Below, one piece after another: positions 34,787 to 43,429 of a DNA stretch of 64,000 bases. Both the position numbers and the translations under genes were made by a program. Where the stretch lies: contig CAZPDP010000016.1 of assembly GCA_964585385.1 (NCBI GenBank), forward strand, positions 3,251 through 67,250, written 5' to 3'. Within the stretch, counting starts at the first letter, position 1; every line of letters starts with the position of its first letter. Source of the stretch: JAGXLC01 sp964585385 (GTDB taxonomy: Bacteria > Bacteroidota > Bacteroidia > Bacteroidales > UBA12077). The notes beneath the pieces are model-generated. The model had not been told where the DNA came from, made no database searches, and saw only the letters and a list, made by a program, of their open reading frames with translations.

Positions 34787-35284
34787 CTAAATATTGGAAT
34801 TGTATTGGTTTCTCAGAGAGTCTATTTTTTCCCGGAAAGTAGTGTCAGCTTTTAGTTTCAGGAGTATCTGGCCATATTTTCTTTTGTCGAATTGATGCTC
34901 AAAAAATAACCGGTCCATTTTTTGCAAAACCTGCTCTTTATTTTCCCTGATGGCTTTTTTGATGTTTTTATATTTTGACATTTCACCCGCTTCAGTATCA
35001 ATTTGAAAATTCAAACGATTAGCGGCAGAAATAGTCTCATAACGACTTAGTTCCATGCCATGTTCTTCTACAATTTCTATGATTTTTAAATTGTGCTGTG
35101 CTTCCAGCTCTACCATTTGTTCGTATATCTGAACAAATTTTTGCAAATCACTTTCTTTCAGGTTAAGATTTTCCGTTTCAGGTGTATTCATCTGCTCTCT
35201 GCCGAACATGGTCTGCTGCGACCACAGCGAACCTGAAAAACAGATAAGAAATACGAATGCAATTATAAAACCTTTGTAAAACAT
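34787..35284 (-). CDS. DUF4168-like secreted protein
   Basis: This 165-residue protein has an N-terminal signal peptide (cleavage near SLWS-QQ). The rest is helical and highly charged, with two similar segments: LKESDLQKFVQIYEQM and the KYKNIKKAIRENKEQ stretch. The pattern suggests the DUF4168 family, whose function is unknown. Weakly supported, as the match is by eye. No partner gene is obvious. Confidence 0.5.
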   Translation of the reverse strand: MFYKGFIIAFVFLICFSGSLWSQQTMFGREQMNTPETENLNLKESDLQKFVQIYEQMVELEAQHNLKIIEIVEEHGMELSRYETISAANRLNFQIDTEAGEMSKYKNIKKAIRENKEQVLQKMDRLFFEHQFDKRKYGQILLKLKADTTFREKIDSLRNQYNSNI

Positions 35285-35321
35285 AACTTCTGTATTCGCT
35301 TTGATTTATTTAATTATACCT

Positions 35322-35525
35322 TAGCCCGAATAATTAACTTCGTTGAGGGCTTCGCCGTTCATGAATTATTCCTATCTCCGATAACGACTAAGATTACCTT
35401 CTGTGAGCTCACTTCGTTTCGGTTCCCTTAAATTTTTCACAAAAATTTAAAGTTTCCCGAATTAAGTTCGGGACAGGCTATCTAAGTCGGCATCGCCTTC
35501 CGTAGCCGCTAAGGCGGAGCAAGTA
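35322..35525. repeat. REP-like element with several hairpins
   Basis: This lies in the 500-bp gap before wtpB. It opens with TTAGCCCGAAT and contains, in order: GAATAATT paired with AATTATTC, TTAAATTTTTcacAAAAATTTAA, CCCGAAttaagTTCGGG, and CGCCTT paired with AAGGCG. CGGGACAGGCTATC (35469-35482) and the opening motif recur at 6451-6542. It looks like a dispersed structured repeat. The remaining 250 bp up to wtpB is AT-rich, with no box I can support. Confidence 0.55.
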
Positions 35526-35784
35526 TTAACCTACATGTAATTCATAATTATAAAAATTTATAAATAATGCAGGTTAAATATAGAAACGCATGAATGTAAT
35601 AAATTTTATACAAATATCGGATATTTTTTCTGATTCTAAAAGCTTATTTGCTATCCTGAATTTGAAGGGGTGGAATGGAATTGCTGAATTTCAGAACATA
35701 GTTTTTGTTTTCGTTTTTTTATATTGGAACGCGGTTTCGGTTTTTTAAAGGGATTTTCTTAGTTTTACCTTATAAACAGGAATT

Positions 35785-36582
35785 ATGAGGCAATATAGTA
35801 TCACTCATCTTATTTTTACGTTATTAGGAGGTTTGGTGCTATTTTTTATTATAGCTCCGATTCTGGGTATGTTTATCCATACAGAATTCCCGGACCTTAT
35901 GGAAACCGCAAGGGATAAAGAGGTGAGAAACAGTATCCGGCTAACTTTGTGGACTGCAGGACTCGGCACGCTCTTTTTTGCCCTTCTCTCTGTTCCTTTT
36001 GCCTATCTTCTGGCCAGGAATAATTTTCCACTAAAGAGGCTTGTATTAGGAATAATTGATTTGCCTGTTGTCATTCCTCATACCGCAGCCGGAATAGCCG
36101 TGCTTGGATTTATTTCAAGGGGGACTGTTGTAGGTAAGTCTGCCGAAGCTTTCGGAGTGAACCTGGTAGGACATCCTGTGGGGATAGCCCTTGCAATGGC
36201 CTTTGTAAGTATTCCTTTTCTGATAAATTCGGCCCGGGACGGCTTTGCTGGTGTGCCTGTCAGATTGGAACAGGCGGCAATGAACCTGGGCGCCTCACCG
36301 GTCAGGGTTTTTTTTACGATTTCTCTGCCCCTTGCCTGGCGGAGTATTGTCTCAGGCATGATCCTGATGTTCGCCAGGGGTATGAGTGAATTTGGGGCTG
36401 TGGTCATTGTGGCTTATCACCCGATGATAGCGCCGGTGCTCATTTATGAACGTTTTGGGGCTTATGGGCTCAAATATGCCCGTCCTGTGGCTGTCCTGTT
36501 CATTATCGTCAGCCTGGCATTTTTTATCCTTTTGCGATTGTTATCAAAGAGAAACCATGCTGGAACTAAAGAATATTCATAA
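35785..36582 (+). CDS. wtpB: tungstate/molybdate ABC transporter permease
   Basis: This 265-residue inner-membrane permease has about six spans. The EAA cytoplasmic loop that contacts the ATPase is EQAAMNLGASPVRVFFTISLPL. The ending block MIAPVLIYERF followed by ARPVAV is typical for WtpB/ModB permeases. It overlaps the ATPase gene by 26 nt and starts the seven-gene run of molybdate/tungstate transport and cofactor genes. The binding protein gene is not adjacent but is likely wtpA at 14.4 kb. Confidence 0.9.
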   Translation: MRQYSITHLIFTLLGGLVLFFIIAPILGMFIHTEFPDLMETARDKEVRNSIRLTLWTAGLGTLFFALLSVPFAYLLARNNFPLKRLVLGIIDLPVVIPHTAAGIAVLGFISRGTVVGKSAEAFGVNLVGHPVGIALAMAFVSIPFLINSARDGFAGVPVRLEQAAMNLGASPVRVFFTISLPLAWRSIVSGMILMFARGMSEFGAVVIVAYHPMIAPVLIYERFGAYGLKYARPVAVLFIIVSLAFFILLRLLSKRNHAGTKEYS

Positions 36583-37615
36583 ATACTTTCAGGATTTTCT
36601 GATCAAAGACATCAACCTTACAGTCAATAAGGGTGATTATTATATTATTCTGGGAAAATCCGGCTCCGGAAAAACCATTTTGCTCGAAACCATTGCAGGT
36701 ATACTTTCAGCGGATAAAGGGGAGATTTGGCTGAATAACAAAGACATTGCTCATTCAAAGATACAGGAACGAAAAGTAGGCCTTGTTTTCCAGGACTATG
36801 CTGTATTTCCGCATAAAACTGTTTTTCAGAACATCGCCTATGCATTGAGGAAAAAGAAAACCCGAAGGGCATTAAAAGATGAGGTGCATGAATTGGCCCG
36901 CAGAACGGGAGTAGAACACTTGCTGCACCGCTACCCTGATTCCTTGTCAGGTGGTGAAGTACAACGTACTGTGCTTGCCCGGGCTCTCGCATTAGAGCCT
37001 GAAATCCTTCTCCTCGATGAGCCCCTGACATCCCTGGATGTTCAATATAAAAAAGAATTGCAGGCTTTGTTGAGAAAGTTGAATGAGGAAGGACAGACCA
37101 TCATTCATGTAACGCACGATTACGAGGAAGCCCTTGCTTTGGCCAACAGGGTGGCCGTGATGAATGATGGGGAAGTCGTCCAGGAAGGAGAAGTACACGA
37201 AGTTTTCAGAAATCCCCGCAATAAATTTATTGCCGATTTTGTGGGTATCCGCAATTTTTTTGTCGCTGATATTGAGCCATTGCCTGATTCTTCATATATA
37301 AAAGCCCAAGTCAGCAGAAATATCAGTTTTTATACCACAGGAACGGTTTCCCGGGAAGAAAAGAAAGTGGTTATTATAGATGCCAGTGGCATTATCATAT
37401 CTGAATATCAGATTAAATCGACTGCCCTGAATAACTTTTCCGGAGTGATAAAAGATGTGATTCCAATAGTTCAGGGGCTTGAGATTATTGTAGATATAGG
37501 AGTTGATATGGCAGTCATCATTACTGAGGAGAGCTACCAGAGACTTTCTTTGAGCAAGGGCAGAACCGTATGGATAAGTTTTAAGGCTTCCTCGGTGCAT
37601 ATTCAGGACTATTGA
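36557..37615 (+). CDS. wtpC: tungstate/molybdate ABC transporter ATPase with TOBE domain
   Basis: This 352-residue ATPase drives WtpB. Walker A (GKSGSGKT) is at residues 33-40, with the LSGGEVQR signature, Walker B ILLLDEP and the switch THD. The C-terminal ~110 residues form a TOBE/MOP-like domain (NNFSGVIKDV) that may sense oxyanion. I chose ATG 36557, since upstream codons of the longer frame lie inside wtpB and do not resemble an ATPase. The overlap implies translational coupling. Confidence 0.92.
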   Translation: MLELKNIHKYFQDFLIKDINLTVNKGDYYIILGKSGSGKTILLETIAGILSADKGEIWLNNKDIAHSKIQERKVGLVFQDYAVFPHKTVFQNIAYALRKKKTRRALKDEVHELARRTGVEHLLHRYPDSLSGGEVQRTVLARALALEPEILLLDEPLTSLDVQYKKELQALLRKLNEEGQTIIHVTHDYEEALALANRVAVMNDGEVVQEGEVHEVFRNPRNKFIADFVGIRNFFVADIEPLPDSSYIKAQVSRNISFYTTGTVSREEKKVVIIDASGIIISEYQIKSTALNNFSGVIKDVIPIVQGLEIIVDIGVDMAVIITEESYQRLSLSKGRTVWISFKASSVHIQDY

Positions 37616-37768
37616 GACTGAATATAAATTACAACCGTTTGCAGCAGATTGGCCTGATTTTTTTTCTTTTAAAATACCCGGCTTTCCTATTATATTCTTA
37701 TTTATAACAGCCGGGATTTAATAAGTAGAAAATTTTCTTTACTTTTAGCTAAAAAGTTTCGCATTCTT

Positions 37769-38323
37769 ATGGCTGATAAATATTCAAATGTATTGTTGAT
37801 AGGAGGGAATGCCCGTAAGATAGGCAAAACCTCCTTTATCTGTAATATCCTCCAGGCTCTCGGGCAGGAGCATCCCATTGTTGCCCTGAAGATTTCTTTA
37901 TATACTGATATTTCTGATCTGCAGGCACACTATGAGTTGGAACCAGGAGAGGAATATTATGAAATCCGTGAAACAAAATCTTCCGGGAAAAAGGACTCTT
38001 CAAGGTATGTGGATGCCGGTGCGATGGAAGGTTGGTTTATTGCTGCGATGGAGAATGAAAATTCTGTAAAAAAGATACTCGAACAAGTAGACTTTTTGAC
38101 AGAAACAGGACGAATGATTGTTATGGAATCGAACAGGATTCGCAAAAGTATTGAACCCGGATTATTTATTATGGTTAACCAGAAAGAGAAAGAAGATAAA
38201 TCCGGTGCTACATCTTTTCAGCAAATGAGCGATATGATTGTTGAGCCTGAAAGCGATGAATTTCATGGCATTAAAGATTATCTTTCAATCGAAGAAAAGG
38301 AATGGATTCTGAAAAGAGAATGA
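37769..38323 (+). CDS. mobB: MobB-like P-loop protein
   Basis: This 184-residue protein has an N-terminal P-loop GGNARKIGKTS (residues 12-22). This nucleotide-binding form is close to MobB, the adapter that helps MobA and enzyme maturation, but the rest diverges and the usual GxGKTT(L) is altered. It ends 3 bp before moeA, which supports a molybdopterin role. A 7-bp stem (CCCGGCT 37677-37683 with AGCCGGG 37709-37715) lies in the 153-bp gap before it. The gene symbol is tentative. Confidence 0.6.
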   Translation: MADKYSNVLLIGGNARKIGKTSFICNILQALGQEHPIVALKISLYTDISDLQAHYELEPGEEYYEIRETKSSGKKDSSRYVDAGAMEGWFIAAMENENSVKKILEQVDFLTETGRMIVMESNRIRKSIEPGLFIMVNQKEKEDKSGATSFQQMSDMIVEPESDEFHGIKDYLSIEEKEWILKRE

Positions 38324-38326
38324 TCT

Positions 38327-39499
38327 ATGATAAGTTTCGAAAAAGCATTAAATATTGCACTAAAAAATAGCATTAGATTAGAGAAAGAAAATGTTTCTTT
38401 ACAAGATGCATTATACCGTGTACTGGCAGAAGAGGTTCAGGCAGACCGGGATATGCCCCCCTTCAATAAATCCGCAGTGGACGGTTATGCATGTAAGGCT
38501 CCTGAAGATAACCAAACACTAAGAGTAACCGAGACCATCCCGGCCGGAAAAACCCCTGCTAAAGCAATAAAGCCCGGAACATGTTCTAAAATTATGACAG
38601 GAGCTGAAGTGCCTGCAGGGGCAGACTGGGTGGTTATGGTCGAAGATATTCAGGAAGTAGGTGGAAATACTATAAAGATACTTAATAAAGGACGAAAGTC
38701 TAATATTGCAAAGAAAGCAGAAGATTTAAAAAAAGGAGAAAAAGTTCTGTCTTCCGGAACGTTTCTGAGACCCAAGCACATTGGTATTCTCGCTTCTTTT
38801 GGAATTTCGGATCCGGCGGTCTTTAAACAACCCGCCGTAAATATTATTCCTACAGGAAATGAACTGGTTGAGCCTGGTCAAGTACCTGGAAAGGGTGAAA
38901 TCAGAAATTCAAATGCATCCCAGTTGCTGGCCCAGTTCAGATCTGCAGGGATTAATGCCCATTACCAGGGAATTGTTTCTGATAAAAAGGACAACGTCAG
39001 GGAGGTGTTGTCTCATTCTGCACGAGATTATACGCTTACTGTATTAACGGGTGGTGTTTCAATGGGCGATTACGACTTTGTTCCTGGTATGATGGAAAAA
39101 GCAGGGATTGAAATTCTTTTTCATAAGATAGCTATAAAACCAGGCAAACCAACAATTCTAGGAAGAAAAAAGGATCATCTCGTAATAGGTTTGCCCGGCA
39201 ATCCTGTTTCAACTTTTTTGCAGTTTGAATTGTTGATCAAACCAGTCTTATTCAAAATGATGGGAGCAACTTATGCCCCGGTGCAGATAAAATTGCCCCT
39301 GGGGGAAGACCTTAAATCCAAAAGAGATAACCGTGATAGCTGGAAGCCGGTTCAGATAATTGAAGGTAAAATTTATTCGTTAGATTATCACGGTTCCGGT
39401 CATTTGCACGTATTGCAAAAAACAGACGGTTTTATATGTATAAAAGCCGAAACAGAGCGGATAGAAAAGAATACAATGATAGATGTACGACAGTTTTAA
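38327..39499 (+). CDS. moeA: molybdopterin molybdenumtransferase
   Basis: This 390-residue enzyme inserts molybdate or tungstate into adenylated molybdopterin. The DMPPFNKSAVDGYA block is near residue 44, the MPT-binding TGGVSMGDYD near residue 243 and GLPGNPVS near residue 290. Length and domain order are those of MoeA. It overlaps moaA by 17 nt. Because wtpABC and AOR are present, the metal could be tungsten; some MoeA paralogues are specific, but only one is present here. Confidence 0.94.
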   Translation: MISFEKALNIALKNSIRLEKENVSLQDALYRVLAEEVQADRDMPPFNKSAVDGYACKAPEDNQTLRVTETIPAGKTPAKAIKPGTCSKIMTGAEVPAGADWVVMVEDIQEVGGNTIKILNKGRKSNIAKKAEDLKKGEKVLSSGTFLRPKHIGILASFGISDPAVFKQPAVNIIPTGNELVEPGQVPGKGEIRNSNASQLLAQFRSAGINAHYQGIVSDKKDNVREVLSHSARDYTLTVLTGGVSMGDYDFVPGMMEKAGIEILFHKIAIKPGKPTILGRKKDHLVIGLPGNPVSTFLQFELLIKPVLFKMMGATYAPVQIKLPLGEDLKSKRDNRDSWKPVQIIEGKIYSLDYHGSGHLHVLQKTDGFICIKAETERIEKNTMIDVRQF

Positions 39500-40283
39500 C
39501 CGACATATCAATTATTTGAGAATTTCTGTAACAGACAAATGCAATCTGAGATGCCTCTATTGTATGCCTGCAGAAGGGATTCAGCTGCTGCGACATGAAG
39601 ACATTTTATCGTTTGAAGAAATTGTGGAGATTGTGGAGTATGCTGTCAGGAATGGAATTACCAAAATCCGGTTGACAGGAGGAGAGCCCCTGGTGCGGAG
39701 AGGTATAATCAACCTGGTGAAAATGATTGGTGAAATAAAAGGCTTAGAAGATTTTTCCATGACTACAAACGGTGTATTCCTTGGTAAATATGCGATAAAT
39801 CTTGCCAAAGCAGGGTTGAACAGGGTAAACGTTAGTCTGGATACCTTAGATCCTCAAAAATATTCAGAAATCACCCGGGGCGGGGATATCAAAAACGTTC
39901 TGAGAGGATTAGAGGAGGCAAAAAAAGCAGGCTTGACTCCTGTAAAAGTAAATATGGTAGTTGGTGAATATACCGGTGAAGAGGATAAATTTGCGTTAAG
40001 AGAATATTGTGAGGCCCATGGGTTTGAGTTGCGGTTTATCCAGAAAATGGATTTGAGCAAAGGGGAGTTTTCGGTTGTAGAAGGTGGTATGGGCGGGGAT
40101 TGCCCTAAATGTAACAGGTTGAGGGTTACCTCTAATGGTTTTTTAAAACCTTGTCTTTTCAATGATATTGCTTACAACATCCGGGAGCTGGGTGTTGAGA
40201 AAGCTTTTAAGCAGGCCCTGGATAACAAACCCCGTGCTGGTACCAAGAGTTCCAGGTGTACTTTTTATAGTGTAGGTGGATAA
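39483..40283 (+). CDS. moaA: compact GTP 3',8-cyclase
   Basis: MoaA is a radical-SAM enzyme that starts pterin synthesis from GTP. The SAM cluster ligands are Cys20, Cys24 and Cys27, TGGEPLV follows, and the second cluster is C-x2-C-x13-C (CPKCNRLR ... KPC) near the C-terminus. The GG tail ends the protein. At 266 residues it is about 60 shorter than typical (~329); the missing part lies between the FIQKMD strand and the second cluster. All catalytic elements remain, so it is likely a compact but working variant. It overlaps moeA. Confidence 0.88.
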   Translation: MYDSFNRHINYLRISVTDKCNLRCLYCMPAEGIQLLRHEDILSFEEIVEIVEYAVRNGITKIRLTGGEPLVRRGIINLVKMIGEIKGLEDFSMTTNGVFLGKYAINLAKAGLNRVNVSLDTLDPQKYSEITRGGDIKNVLRGLEEAKKAGLTPVKVNMVVGEYTGEEDKFALREYCEAHGFELRFIQKMDLSKGEFSVVEGGMGGDCPKCNRLRVTSNGFLKPCLFNDIAYNIRELGVEKAFKQALDNKPRAGTKSSRCTFYSVGG

Positions 40284-40293
40284 TTTGATTAAT

Positions 40294-40746
40294 ATGAGTA
40301 AACTCAGTCATACCGATAAGGAAGGCCGGCCAAGAATGGTGAATGTTGGCCAAAAGAATGATCAAAAGAGAACAGCGAAAGCAGAAGGGAGCATCAGGTT
40401 GCAAAATTCAACCATTGAGCTTATCCGGAACAATGAAATTGAAAAAGGCTCTGTGCTTACAGTAGCTGAAATTGCCGGAGTTCAGGCTGCTAAAAGAACC
40501 GGGGAGCTTATTCCCCTTTGCCATCCGTTGCAGCTCAGTCATGTGGAAGTAAATGCCAGGCTTACCGAGAATGGGGTTAAAGTAGAAAGCAAAGTAGAAT
40601 ATACGGGGAAAACCGGTGTTGAAATGGAAGCCCTGACGGCAGTGAATGTAGCTTTACTTACTGTTTATGATATGTGTAAGGCAGTGGATAAGGAGATGGT
40701 GCTGGAAGAAGTTAAATTAATCGAAAAGAGAAAAGAAGATTTATAG
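40294..40746 (+). CDS. moaC: cyclic pyranopterin monophosphate synthase
   Basis: MoaC turns the MoaA product into cPMP. Conserved blocks KLSHTDKEG, LCHPL and GVEMEALTAV / VYDMCKAVD are all present. The length (150 aa) is normal. ATG 40294 is chosen; a GTG at 40276 in frame would overlap moaA but adds residues not seen in the family. It lies 4 bp before the MOSC-mogA gene. Confidence 0.93.
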   Translation: MSKLSHTDKEGRPRMVNVGQKNDQKRTAKAEGSIRLQNSTIELIRNNEIEKGSVLTVAEIAGVQAAKRTGELIPLCHPLQLSHVEVNARLTENGVKVESKVEYTGKTGVEMEALTAVNVALLTVYDMCKAVDKEMVLEEVKLIEKRKEDL

Positions 40747-40750
40747 AATT

Positions 40751-41695
40751 ATGGAAGCAAACCGGGAAATTATTGTCCGTTCAATAAATACATCGGAAAA
40801 GAAGGGTACCATAAAAAAACCTGTTGACTCGGGAAAACTGACTCTGGAGGGTTTGAAAGCCGATGCACATAGTGGTCCCTGGCACAGGCAGGTTAGCCTG
40901 ATTTCCGTTGAAAGTCTCAGAAATTTTGAACCCATAGCAGGTCGCAAAATTGATTTTGGGGAATTCGCTGAGAATATCACCCTCGAAGGAATTGACCTTA
41001 CAAAAGTTGAGCTGCTTGACCGTTTCAGGGGAGGGGAGATTGAGCTGGAGGTCACCCAAATCGGTAAAAAATGCCATGGAGACAATTGCGTCATCTTCCG
41101 TGAGGTAGGGAAATGCGCCATGCCAAAAGAAGGCATTTTTTGCAGAGTCCTTAAAGCCGGAAATTTGAGTGTTAAAGATAAGCTTTCCTACGTTCCAAAA
41201 ACTTTTAGCGCTTTTGTTGTTACTTTAAGCGACCGGGCTTCAAGGGGAGAATATAAGGATAAAAGCGGGAATCTGATTAAACAAAAAGTGGAAGAATTGC
41301 TAAAGAAGAACTTCAGAAAATTCAATATTAAACATGAAATTATTCCAGATAATCCGGGGGAATTAGAGAAGACCTTCGGAGAAGCGAAAAACCGGGAATT
41401 TGATTTGTTTATCACCACCGGGGGCACAGGAATTGGCAGCCGGGATATAACTCCTGACACATTGCAGCCTGAGCTAGATAAAGAACTGCCAGGAATTATG
41501 GAAATGGCGAGGGTTAAATTTGGTGCAGGAAATTCTAATGCACTACTAAGCCGTTCGATAGCTGGAGTGTCAGGCAAAATGCTGGTCTATGCATTGCCCG
41601 GAAGCTCGAAAGCCGTAGAAGAATACCTGGAAATAATTCTTCCCACCATACATCATAGTTACTATATGGTGAACGACCTGGATATCCACCATTAG
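40751..41695 (+). CDS. MOSC domain-MogA (molybdopterin adenylyltransferase) fusion
   Basis: This 314-residue protein has two parts. Residues 1-150 form a MOSC domain, with GPWHRQVSLIS, FAENITLEG and the Cys-containing GKKCHGDNCVIF and KCAMPKEGIF blocks. Residues about 153-310 form a MogA/MoaB domain, with TLSDRASRGEYKDKSG and ITTGGTGIGSRDITPD. MogA adenylates molybdopterin before MoeA acts; MOSC domains bind or move sulfur at the metal site. The fusion couples the two steps. Last gene of the Mo/W cofactor run; the next gene is convergent 13 bp away. Confidence 0.88.
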   Translation: MEANREIIVRSINTSEKKGTIKKPVDSGKLTLEGLKADAHSGPWHRQVSLISVESLRNFEPIAGRKIDFGEFAENITLEGIDLTKVELLDRFRGGEIELEVTQIGKKCHGDNCVIFREVGKCAMPKEGIFCRVLKAGNLSVKDKLSYVPKTFSAFVVTLSDRASRGEYKDKSGNLIKQKVEELLKKNFRKFNIKHEIIPDNPGELEKTFGEAKNREFDLFITTGGTGIGSRDITPDTLQPELDKELPGIMEMARVKFGAGNSNALLSRSIAGVSGKMLVYALPGSSKAVEEYLEIILPTIHHSYYMVNDLDIHH

Positions 41696-41708
41696 TTCAT
41701 TGTAGTTT

Positions 41709-43424
41709 TTAAAAAAACATTAACCACCTTGTCTGGTAGGGTTTGAAATCCGCTTTTTCTCTATTGAGGGTTTCGCCGGAAATCAAATCTTTACATGTTC
41801 TGCGGGTTTTGAAGGCATTTAAAGAAAGGGCCTGGCTTTGATCTGTAATATTGGAGATACTGAATATATTCTGTCCATTCTCATGAGTTCTTTCAACAGC
41901 AAAAAACTCATTGCCTAACTTCAGCATCCTCTGTAAACTATCGGGATGAAAGGCGGGTTGGTTTTTTCTTATGTGGATAAGCCTTTTTAGCTCAGAAAAC
42001 ATCTTTTTTTTGGGTGAATTATTGTTATTGATTTCCCTGGTTATTTCTTGGTAGTCGAGTTTTTTCCTGTTGATTGTTCTGTATTTACCGGTCTCTTTGA
42101 CCCCCTCATGGTAATTTTCTGTCGCTAGCAGAGAATGAATATAAAACGCCGGGATTCCTTTTAATGCAAGCATGATAGTTTGAGAGCAGAGAAAACGTTC
42201 CATCTGCAAAGAGTCAATACCTTCACTTGTTCCTTTCAGGGCATCAAAATAGGTAATATTTATTTCATAGGGACTTTCAGAGGTGTCCGGGTTGGTTTTT
42301 GTACTGATATAACCGCCAAACTCCTTCATTTTATCCAGTAGCGCTTTTTTCTCATCTTCCGGCAGGATTCCTTCCAGCGGGCGTACACCAATACCATCAT
42401 GTGAAGCGGTGAAATTGAGATAAGTTGCGTTCCCTTCGGTTTCGGGAATTGTTGCCACCCAGTCCGAAAGATGCTTTGAATTTCCTTTATGCAATGTGTA
42501 CAGAAGAAGAGGAGGTAATGAAAACTGGTATATCACGTGGGCTTCGTTATAATTGCTTCCGAAGTAGGATAGGTTTTCTTTGTGAGGGACATTAGTTTCA
42601 GTCAGTATAATCACATTGGGGTCAATAAGTTCTGCAAGCTCCCGGATTAACCGTACAATTTTATGTGTTTCCGGCAGGTGGATACAGGAAGTTCCTGTTT
42701 TTTTCCAGAGGTATGCGATGGCATCCAGCCGGATTATCCGGGCTCCTTTGTGGATATAAAAAAACAAAACCCTGAACATTTCATACAGTACCCGGGGATT
42801 GCTGAAATCAAGATCAATCTGGTCTTCACTAAAAGTTGTCCAGACATACTTTTTTCCTTCAGGAGTATGGAATACGGTGAGCAAATCTGTACTTCGCGGA
42901 CGGGTTACTGAAGATATATCTGTATGCGGGTCCATTTCGATAAAGTAATTTTTTCCTGGGTTTTTTCCGTTGAGGTAATTCTGAAACCACTGGCTTTTTT
43001 TTGAGATATGGTTAATCACCAAATCCATCATTAAGTCAAAATCCGCGTTGATCTGCGATATGTCATCCCAGTCACCAAGTTCCGGGTTTACCTGGTAGTA
43101 ATCGATAACTGAGAAACCGTCGTCCGAACTGTAAGGAAAAAAGGGCAGGATGTGAATTATGTCTGTTTCATCCTGCAGGTAATCTTTTAAAAAATGATGA
43201 AGCGTCTGAAGGGGTCTATCTCCCTCTTTGATAACACTGTCACCATAAGTTATCAGGATAGTATCATTCTGGTCCCATTTTGACAGAGAACAAGTTGTAT
43301 CTTTGATATTTTTAGCAATGAGTTGATAAAACTCTTCCAGGAAATTTTCATCTAACTTATTGCCATATATGGATTGCAGGAGGTTTTTGATTTTTTGCCT
43401 TGCAGCAGCAAATAATTCCGGCAT
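41709..43424 (-). CDS. GH13_18 sucrose phosphorylase-like enzyme, probable glucosylglycerate phosphorylase
   Basis: This 571-residue enzyme has the TIM-barrel motifs of GH13 subfamily 18: HILPFFPYSSDDGFSV, the nucleophile Asp in IRLDAIAYLWK, the acid/base Glu in ILTETN, and TASHDGIGVRPLEG. Subfamily members phosphorolyse sucrose, glucosylglycerol or glucosylglycerate, giving glucose 1-phosphate. The operon with a GpgS-like GT81 favours glucosylglycerate, but no residue seen here fixes the acceptor. It starts 5 bp after the GT81 gene. Confidence 0.8.
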   Translation of the reverse strand: MPELFAAARQKIKNLLQSIYGNKLDENFLEEFYQLIAKNIKDTTCSLSKWDQNDTILITYGDSVIKEGDRPLQTLHHFLKDYLQDETDIIHILPFFPYSSDDGFSVIDYYQVNPELGDWDDISQINADFDLMMDLVINHISKKSQWFQNYLNGKNPGKNYFIEMDPHTDISSVTRPRSTDLLTVFHTPEGKKYVWTTFSEDQIDLDFSNPRVLYEMFRVLFFYIHKGARIIRLDAIAYLWKKTGTSCIHLPETHKIVRLIRELAELIDPNVIILTETNVPHKENLSYFGSNYNEAHVIYQFSLPPLLLYTLHKGNSKHLSDWVATIPETEGNATYLNFTASHDGIGVRPLEGILPEDEKKALLDKMKEFGGYISTKTNPDTSESPYEINITYFDALKGTSEGIDSLQMERFLCSQTIMLALKGIPAFYIHSLLATENYHEGVKETGKYRTINRKKLDYQEITREINNNNSPKKKMFSELKRLIHIRKNQPAFHPDSLQRMLKLGNEFFAVERTHENGQNIFSISNITDQSQALSLNAFKTRRTCKDLISGETLNREKADFKPYQTRWLMFF

Positions 43425-43429
43425 ATTTT

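Noticed and set aside
35525..35784. Molybdenum-cofactor riboswitch before wtpB
   Set aside because: The leader is AT-rich and I could not find the multi-stem conserved core; no support by eye.
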